A stretch of DNA of 64,000 bases from Gemmiger formicilis. Lineage in GTDB: Bacteria; Bacillota; Clostridia; Oscillospirales; Ruminococcaceae. How positions within the stretch are numbered: the stretch's first letter is position 1; each line of letters opens with the position of its first letter. Location of the stretch: contig NZ_WQOH01000011.1 of assembly GCF_018784445.1 (NCBI RefSeq), forward strand, positions 59,467-123,466. Reading direction: 5' to 3'. A program made the translations under genes and the position numbers. Below are positions 59,332 to 64,000 of this stretch, one piece after another. The notes under the pieces are model-generated. The model was not told where the DNA came from, ran no database searches, and was given only the letters and a program-made list of their open reading frames with translations.

Positions 59332-59872
59332 TTATATTCCTTTTTTCAAGCCATTGATTTTTTATATATCTTCCTGGTTGCTTATAGCTAACAACATGTG
59401 CCGGATTTCCAGCTGCTGTTGTGTTATCGGGAATATCTTTGACTACCACAGAACCCGCACCAATTGTTACATTACTGCCTACTGTCACATGCTCAACAAC
59501 GCATACTCCCGGTCCAATGTACACATTATTTCCTATATCTGCAGCTTTACCCTCATTTGCTCCGATTGTAACAAATTGTGACAAATTACAGTTATCCCCG
59601 ATTACTGCACTGTCACTAACAACGCAAGGACCTCCATGTCCAATATATAAGCCATAACCGATCTTACATTTGTATCCAATATTTATTTTTCCAAATGTTC
59701 GCTTCCACTTATGAATAGGTAATGCGAACATCTTTCTCGTCCCCCCGGCTTGGCACATTCTGAGCCAAAACATATAATTGAATCCCGGATCTTCTAACAT
59801 CCCCCTGATAAACGTTCTAAATCCAGTTTTACCATAGCAGCGATACAAATCGCTTTTAATGTATTCATTCAT
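59321..59872 (-). CDS. Serine-acetyltransferase-like hexapeptide acyltransferase
   Basis: 183 residues with left-handed beta-helix hexapeptide repeats (IGYGLYIGHGGPCVVSD, IGNNVYIGPGVCVVEHV, IGAGSVVVKDIPDNTTAAGNPA). The His of the active site is in YIGHGG. In polysaccharide clusters such enzymes O- or N-acetylate sugars. ATG 59872 overlaps the preceding gene by four bases. It could be cysE-like, but the cluster context favours glycan acetylation. Confidence 0.87.
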   Translation of the reverse strand: MNEYIKSDLYRCYGKTGFRTFIRGMLEDPGFNYMFWLRMCQAGGTRKMFALPIHKWKRTFGKINIGYKCKIGYGLYIGHGGPCVVSDSAVIGDNCNLSQFVTIGANEGKAADIGNNVYIGPGVCVVEHVTVGSNVTIGAGSVVVKDIPDNTTAAGNPAHVVSYKQPGRYIKNQWLEKRNINGQ

Positions 59873-60600
59873 TTATTGAGTCTCCGCTTTAGTAAAATCA
59901 ATTTCTTATAATTTTTCTTTCCAATTGCTTTTTTTAAGACATTCTGGACTTTAGATTTAAAAGGCACCTTCGACCACGATGCAAAATAATGATGCCAGCA
60001 AATTGTATTGCACGTGATATCGGGTTCATGGATGTCGGTATCATAACCACAAAAATACTCTGATGGAAACACCGTCAATCCAGCTACTGTTTGTAGTGTA
60101 TTATCTGTTTTCAATCCCTCTTTTTGTAAAATCTCTGTCACGTGAAGATTTACAGTTTTATAAATTCCATCTGCTTTTATCTCAAAATGTTCAGTTTTAT
60201 ATTGGTTGATAAACTCTTTTAAAATAGGAAAATTCTTCTCCACCGCAAATATCAATCCTGGCGCAACAATTCCGGTACATTCAAACCCTGTAAATCCTTT
60301 TAATTGTAAAAATTGTTGTGGTAACGGTTTGATGAACTCTACATCTGTATCCAAATATATTCCACCATATTGATATAAAATATCAAATCGAGCATAATCC
60401 GCCACAAATGCCCATTTCTTTGCCTCATAAGCTTCTTGAATATATGGAATTGTCCTAACATTATAATTGTCTTCATTCCATTCCTTAATTTCCCAACCTG
60501 GAAAGTACCTTTCCCATGTCGAAATGCAATCTATTACGAGCTGCGGTTTGGGATTTTTTCCAAACCAGCAATAATGTATTATATGAGGAATATTATCCAT
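59869..60600 (-). CDS. DXD-type glycosyltransferase (GT32-like)
   Basis: 243 residues. IPHIIHYCWFGKNPKP near the N-terminus and the metal-binding GGIYLDTDVEF (DxD) around residue 84, then IKADGIYKTVN and CGYDTDIHEP, are typical of the Gly_transf_sug family that adds a hexose to a growing glycan. ATG 60600 follows AAAGGGA and overlaps the polymerase gene by eight bases. Confidence 0.85.
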   Translation of the reverse strand: MDNIPHIIHYCWFGKNPKPQLVIDCISTWERYFPGWEIKEWNEDNYNVRTIPYIQEAYEAKKWAFVADYARFDILYQYGGIYLDTDVEFIKPLPQQFLQLKGFTGFECTGIVAPGLIFAVEKNFPILKEFINQYKTEHFEIKADGIYKTVNLHVTEILQKEGLKTDNTLQTVAGLTVFPSEYFCGYDTDIHEPDITCNTICWHHYFASWSKVPFKSKVQNVLKKAIGKKNYKKLILLKRRLNK

Positions 60601-61708
60601 TTTGCTCTGGTCCCTTTCCAAACAATTTTGTAAGCAAAAGAATCGGCATACAGGAAAAACAATTCAATCCCTGCACTTCCGTTACGCCATACAACGCCCA
60701 AGCTATAATTGCAACATTATCTTTTGGATTTTTTCTTTTTGCGAGCCTTGCAAAAAGTATTGTCAATAGAATCAACCAAATTATTCCTTGGTTAATCAAC
60801 ATATATGTATATATACAATCAAATGTAAAAGCGTTTAATTTCCAAATGGGATCCCATGTCGTTTCCGTGTATAGGGATGTCATATTTTGACCAAACAAAG
60901 TGAATCCCTCGTGTGCCAAAGCATACGCACCTAAAATTATTCTTGCATTTAACGCTTTATTCAATAGCAACACGATCCCATTGCCTGTAGTATATAGGAT
61001 AATTGCTGTCCCCATAGCAACCGAAAGAAGTGGAATTATTACAGTTGCTATTTTGCCTATAAGTCGAACAAACTTATGCTTAACTCTGCAGACATAAACA
61101 CAACCAATCACAACTAACATTGCAATAAAATTAGTTCTTGTTTTGCAAAAGCAGTATAGAATACCAGACCCGAGAATCATATATATAATGTGCTTTGTTT
61201 TAATTTTATGCCAATTTAGCCAAATCCCCATAATTATCAAATTAAAAACAAGCGCTGCAAATGAATTTGGATGAAGTGTTCCGAAATCATATCTTGTTAT
61301 ACCGCCAATATTTTGCGTTATATCAAATATACCAATCATGCTGCCAATTATAGCTATTATCGTGTGACATATTACCAAAACGCTCTGCATCCTAAAAACA
61401 TATCGAATGTATGTTTTAAAGTCAGTTTTTCTTATCGCCAAACAAGTAATGACAGTTGCTGCCAAAGCATTGTTTCTAGTGATCAAAGCATTATATACCG
61501 TAATACCTATGAGCATTGCATAAAGAAGCAATACCTTCACCCTATATCGCTGCATAATAATGCTTAAAATCATACAAAATGCGCCTACGGCTGCTAAAAT
61601 AGTATCCATAAAGTCACTGTATGGAATAATTTTGGACGCAGAAAACACTGTTTTAATAGCAAGAAGGAATGTACCTGAATATAAAAACAAGTTTGATTCT
61701 TTTTTCAT
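60593..61708 (-). CDS. O-antigen/EPS polymerase-like membrane protein (Wzy)
   Basis: 371 residues, about ten to eleven membrane helices. The region GGITRYDFGTLHPNSFAALVFNLI, with a conserved His-Pro loop after helix 5, is typical of Wzy polymerases of EPS and O-antigen clusters. It polymerises repeat units outside the membrane. ATG 61708 overlaps the GT2 gene by four bases. Low sequence conservation is usual for Wzy. Confidence 0.8.
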   Translation of the reverse strand: MKKESNLFLYSGTFLLAIKTVFSASKIIPYSDFMDTILAAVGAFCMILSIIMQRYRVKVLLLYAMLIGITVYNALITRNNALAATVITCLAIRKTDFKTYIRYVFRMQSVLVICHTIIAIIGSMIGIFDITQNIGGITRYDFGTLHPNSFAALVFNLIIMGIWLNWHKIKTKHIIYMILGSGILYCFCKTRTNFIAMLVVIGCVYVCRVKHKFVRLIGKIATVIIPLLSVAMGTAIILYTTGNGIVLLLNKALNARIILGAYALAHEGFTLFGQNMTSLYTETTWDPIWKLNAFTFDCIYTYMLINQGIIWLILLTILFARLAKRKNPKDNVAIIAWALYGVTEVQGLNCFSCMPILLLTKLFGKGPEQNG

Positions 61709-62592
61709 TTTATATTATCTCTCCACCTCGCGAAGTAATAAAATGATATAGGTTCACAAAGAATACACATGGTTTTATTTCTTAGGTTCAGATTCAATCT
61801 TTCGTCAAGACATGCATCCGTTAAATTTCTTTTGTAGCAGTCATATATTATGGCACCCTTTAAATTCTGAATAATGCCACACTCTTTACTCATCAGCATC
61901 TTGCCGCGTAGCATCGAGCCACATGGAGAGGCAAACTTCATTCGTTTGTCATTTGCTGTTAACCCTCCCTCTAAATACTCACACTGATAAATCGGCTTAT
62001 TAATAAAAGCATATTGATACTTTAAACCGATTTGAATCCACACAACATCCTCACTTAAAAACCTTTCCCCCTGAAACTCCGGAAAAGGGAATTCTTTCAA
62101 AACAGGTGTTTTAAATACCTCAGCCATATCTCCAGGTCTGTTTTCCTTAATTCGATATTTTACATAAGAATCAACAAATTCTTCTGCCTCCAGCGAAACA
62201 ACCGGCTTTCCATTCGAGTAACACCTCAAGAATGAATAAACACCAATTTCACCATTATTAGAGTACTTACGATGAGTTTTGCAGATGTCATCCACAGCAT
62301 TTGGAAGCAACCGATCGTCACTATCTACAATCATCGTTAGTTCTGTATGTATTGTCCTTATGCCAACATTTAGTGCAGTATGTTTTCCGCCGTTTTCTTT
62401 CCAAATATAATCAATGTGAAACGATGCCTTATTCGCAATCTTTTCTACGACTTCTTGCGTACAATCTGTACTTCCATCATCTACTATCAGCCATTCAAAG
62501 TCTTTATTGTTTTGCTGTTCTAAGGATTGATATAAATTTTTTAACAGTTCAGCACGATTATAAGTTGGTGTTATGATTGTTACTGTTTTCAT
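61705..62592 (-). CDS. Family 2 glycosyltransferase
   Basis: 295 residues with the GT-A fold: MKTVTIITPTYNRAELL, the VDDGSTD motif (about 37-43), the KENGGKHTALNVGI stretch and the metal-binding VDSDDRLLPN. It adds a sugar to the repeat unit, cytoplasmic face. ATG 62592 precedes the stop-coupled polymerase gene by a four-base overlap at its end. Confidence 0.9.
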   Translation of the reverse strand: MKTVTIITPTYNRAELLKNLYQSLEQQNNKDFEWLIVDDGSTDCTQEVVEKIANKASFHIDYIWKENGGKHTALNVGIRTIHTELTMIVDSDDRLLPNAVDDICKTHRKYSNNGEIGVYSFLRCYSNGKPVVSLEAEEFVDSYVKYRIKENRPGDMAEVFKTPVLKEFPFPEFQGERFLSEDVVWIQIGLKYQYAFINKPIYQCEYLEGGLTANDKRMKFASPCGSMLRGKMLMSKECGIIQNLKGAIIYDCYKRNLTDACLDERLNLNLRNKTMCILCEPISFYYFARWRDNIK

Positions 62593-62809
62593 CAGCTTTA
62601 TTTCTCCTGCAATATTCTCTCATAATTTATTGAAGAAATCTATTTCTCCTACATATCCACACACTTAGGTTTATTGAGCCATCATTTTGAAGGATTTATC
62701 CTATTTCGAGTTTCCTCCACCAGATATATCCTTTATCTCTATCCTCTACTATATCTTATGAGACATAATGAAACATACTGATTGTCTGGTCAGGCGGATA
62801 GTATACTGC
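62593..62809. other. Non-coding gap between glycosyltransferase genes
   Basis: 217 AT-rich bases separate the GT2 and GT4 genes; nothing recognisable. A break in an otherwise overlapping gene chain. Confidence 0.5.
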
Positions 62810-63907
62810 TCATTCTGAATTTTTTGCCTTGTACACTTTTAATGTTTTTCTGACAACTGTATCCCAATCATAATTATTCTTTACATATTCACGAAGATCT
62901 GTACTGTTTTTACACTGACGACTTAATATCATTTCCAGCTTATTTTTCAGATCACTTATATCCATGCTTTTAAAGGAAGTCACGTATTCTCCACCGACCT
63001 CAATATTTTCAGGTATGTCACTAACAAGACAAGGTATATTATAGCTTAGTGCCTCTAATAGACACATCGGCATTCCTTCCGCTTCACTTGGAAAAACGAA
63101 AAGCCGAGCATTAGAATAAAGTTCTTGTAGTTCCTTGCCTTCTACAAATCCGACAAACCGAATTCTATAATCACTTTTTGCTTCCCTCTTGACCTCACCA
63201 ACAAAATCACTAACAAATGGAGCATCGCCAGCAATAATCAAAGGAAGCTCCGAAGGAATCTGCTTATATGCGCGAATAAGATATTCCACTCCCTTTCCAG
63301 GAACCAATCTGGAAAGGAAAAGAATATAACCATCCTTATTCAATCCGTACTTTTCTTGTATAATTTCGGGTGGAATTATGTCTTGAAGGGTTACACCGTT
63401 TGGAATATATATAGCTTCCCTATTATATCTGGTTTTGAAGTATGTTTTTTGTTCCTCGGAAAGGACAATAATCTCGTCAGCATACTTGGCTGCAATTAAT
63501 TCACCCCACCTCATGAATTTTGCGCCAAATCCCTTCCATTTTGGCGTTTTGTAATTTAGTCCATGTACTGTTACTATCGTACGAATTCCAAAAATATGAG
63601 GAAGAAGTAAGAAAAAGCTCGGTCCAATTCCGTGATAATGGATAACATCATAGTGTTGAAATAATGCATGAATAGATGCAAAAAAAGAATAAACCACTGC
63701 ATCAGTTGACTTCTTTTCAATTGTTGGAATAGTAATTATGCGAACACCTTTATACTTCTTTTGGGGCTCAATAAATTTGCTTTTCCGATTGTATACTGTC
63801 ACTTCATTTCCAAGATTTGCCATTCGTGTCGAAAGTTCCTCAACTACAACCTCTATCCCGCCTTCTCTTCCCGGAATTCTCTTGTGCCCAATCATTGCAA
63901 TCCGCAT
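62810..63907 (-). CDS. Family 4 glycosyltransferase with DUF1972-type N-terminus
   Basis: 365 residues. The start RIAMIGHKRIPGREGGIEVVVEELS is like the DUF1972 domain of rhamnosyl/glucosyl transferases (Gram-positive EPS initiators). The GT-B fold follows with LFLSRLVPGKGVEYLIRA, FVGFVEGKEL and the nucleotide-sugar motif FPSEAEGMPMCLLEAL. ATG 63907 follows AGGAG. First visible gene of the cluster in transcription order; further genes lie beyond the right edge. 63908-64000 holds only its leader. Confidence 0.9.
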   Translation of the reverse strand: MRIAMIGHKRIPGREGGIEVVVEELSTRMANLGNEVTVYNRKSKFIEPQKKYKGVRIITIPTIEKKSTDAVVYSFFASIHALFQHYDVIHYHGIGPSFFLLLPHIFGIRTIVTVHGLNYKTPKWKGFGAKFMRWGELIAAKYADEIIVLSEEQKTYFKTRYNREAIYIPNGVTLQDIIPPEIIQEKYGLNKDGYILFLSRLVPGKGVEYLIRAYKQIPSELPLIIAGDAPFVSDFVGEVKREAKSDYRIRFVGFVEGKELQELYSNARLFVFPSEAEGMPMCLLEALSYNIPCLVSDIPENIEVGGEYVTSFKSMDISDLKNKLEMILSRQCKNSTDLREYVKNNYDWDTVVRKTLKVYKAKNSE

Positions 63908-64000
63908 GTTTAATGTATCTCCTCGTATTATATAAAAGTAGTATTTATAGACCGCTCTCCAGCGGAATGCTACAATAAGTTCAGGATGCTGTGGATTGGT

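Noticed and set aside
1..64000. tRNA or rRNA genes
   Set aside because: No cloverleaf with a TTCRA arm or rRNA stretch was seen on either strand.

Overview
The core of this window looks like a chromosome segment of a Gram-positive gut anaerobe of the Oscillospirales, most like Faecalibacterium, Gemmiger or Subdoligranulum. The evidence is high-GC codon use, MreB and FtsW, the trmK-nif3 pair, a T-box leader, LCP, RmuC and YerC/GalM proteins, and short palindromic intergenic repeats of a kind I associate with these genomes. The genus is an inference. No tRNA, rRNA or CRISPR array was seen.

Layout. (1) 1-12.6 kb, minus strand: housekeeping genes. A 5' part of rqcH runs off the left edge, followed by nif3, trmK, a DUF1858 redox protein, two polytopic membrane proteins, a double zinc ribbon, a sigma factor, mreB, maf, dut, a U32 peptidase and zapA. 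(2) 12.7-18.8 kb, plus strand: glycogen/maltodextrin breakdown (glgP and a GH13 enzyme), then a stand-alone sodium-pump beta/gamma pair behind a structured 5' leader resembling a yybP-ykoY (Mn2+) riboswitch. (3) 18.8-32.4 kb: degV, rmuC, yerC-galM, a T-box-controlled amino-acid ABC transporter of the trpXYZ type, an LCP protein with an unusual long C-terminal extension, a membrane protein, an FtsW/RodA protein and an XRE regulator. (4) 32.6-39.1 kb: a small GTG-start protein, an MFS/GPH transporter, and a redox module (CD1871A-type peptide, membrane 4Fe-4S protein, TlpA-like lipoprotein) divergent from a two-component system. (5) 39.1-54.2 kb: an accessory region. It holds conjugative-element debris, a TetR regulator translationally coupled to a 1490-residue NPQTG-anchored surface protein, a hydrolase, a ferredoxin/flavodoxin operon with a truncated last gene, a pRiA4b ORF-3 protein, an acyltransferase switched off by a G8 tract, a DUF6077-like membrane gene split by an in-frame stop, and transposase and PIN scraps. 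(6) 54.2-64 kb, minus strand, AT-rich: a surface polysaccharide locus with glmS, glmM, flippase, acetyltransferase, three glycosyltransferases and a polymerase. It continues beyond the right edge.

The genes fit an envelope theme: cell shape and division (MreB, ZapA, FtsW, LCP), UDP-GlcNAc precursor supply (GlmS, GlmM) feeding an EPS/capsule cluster, and variable surface modification (phase-variable acyltransferase, large wall-anchored protein). Most notable are the orphan OadB/OadG pair under the riboswitch-like leader, the G8 contingency tract, the TetR/surface-protein operon, and a 17-bp palindrome found at both edges of the 40.0-53.6 kb accessory block.
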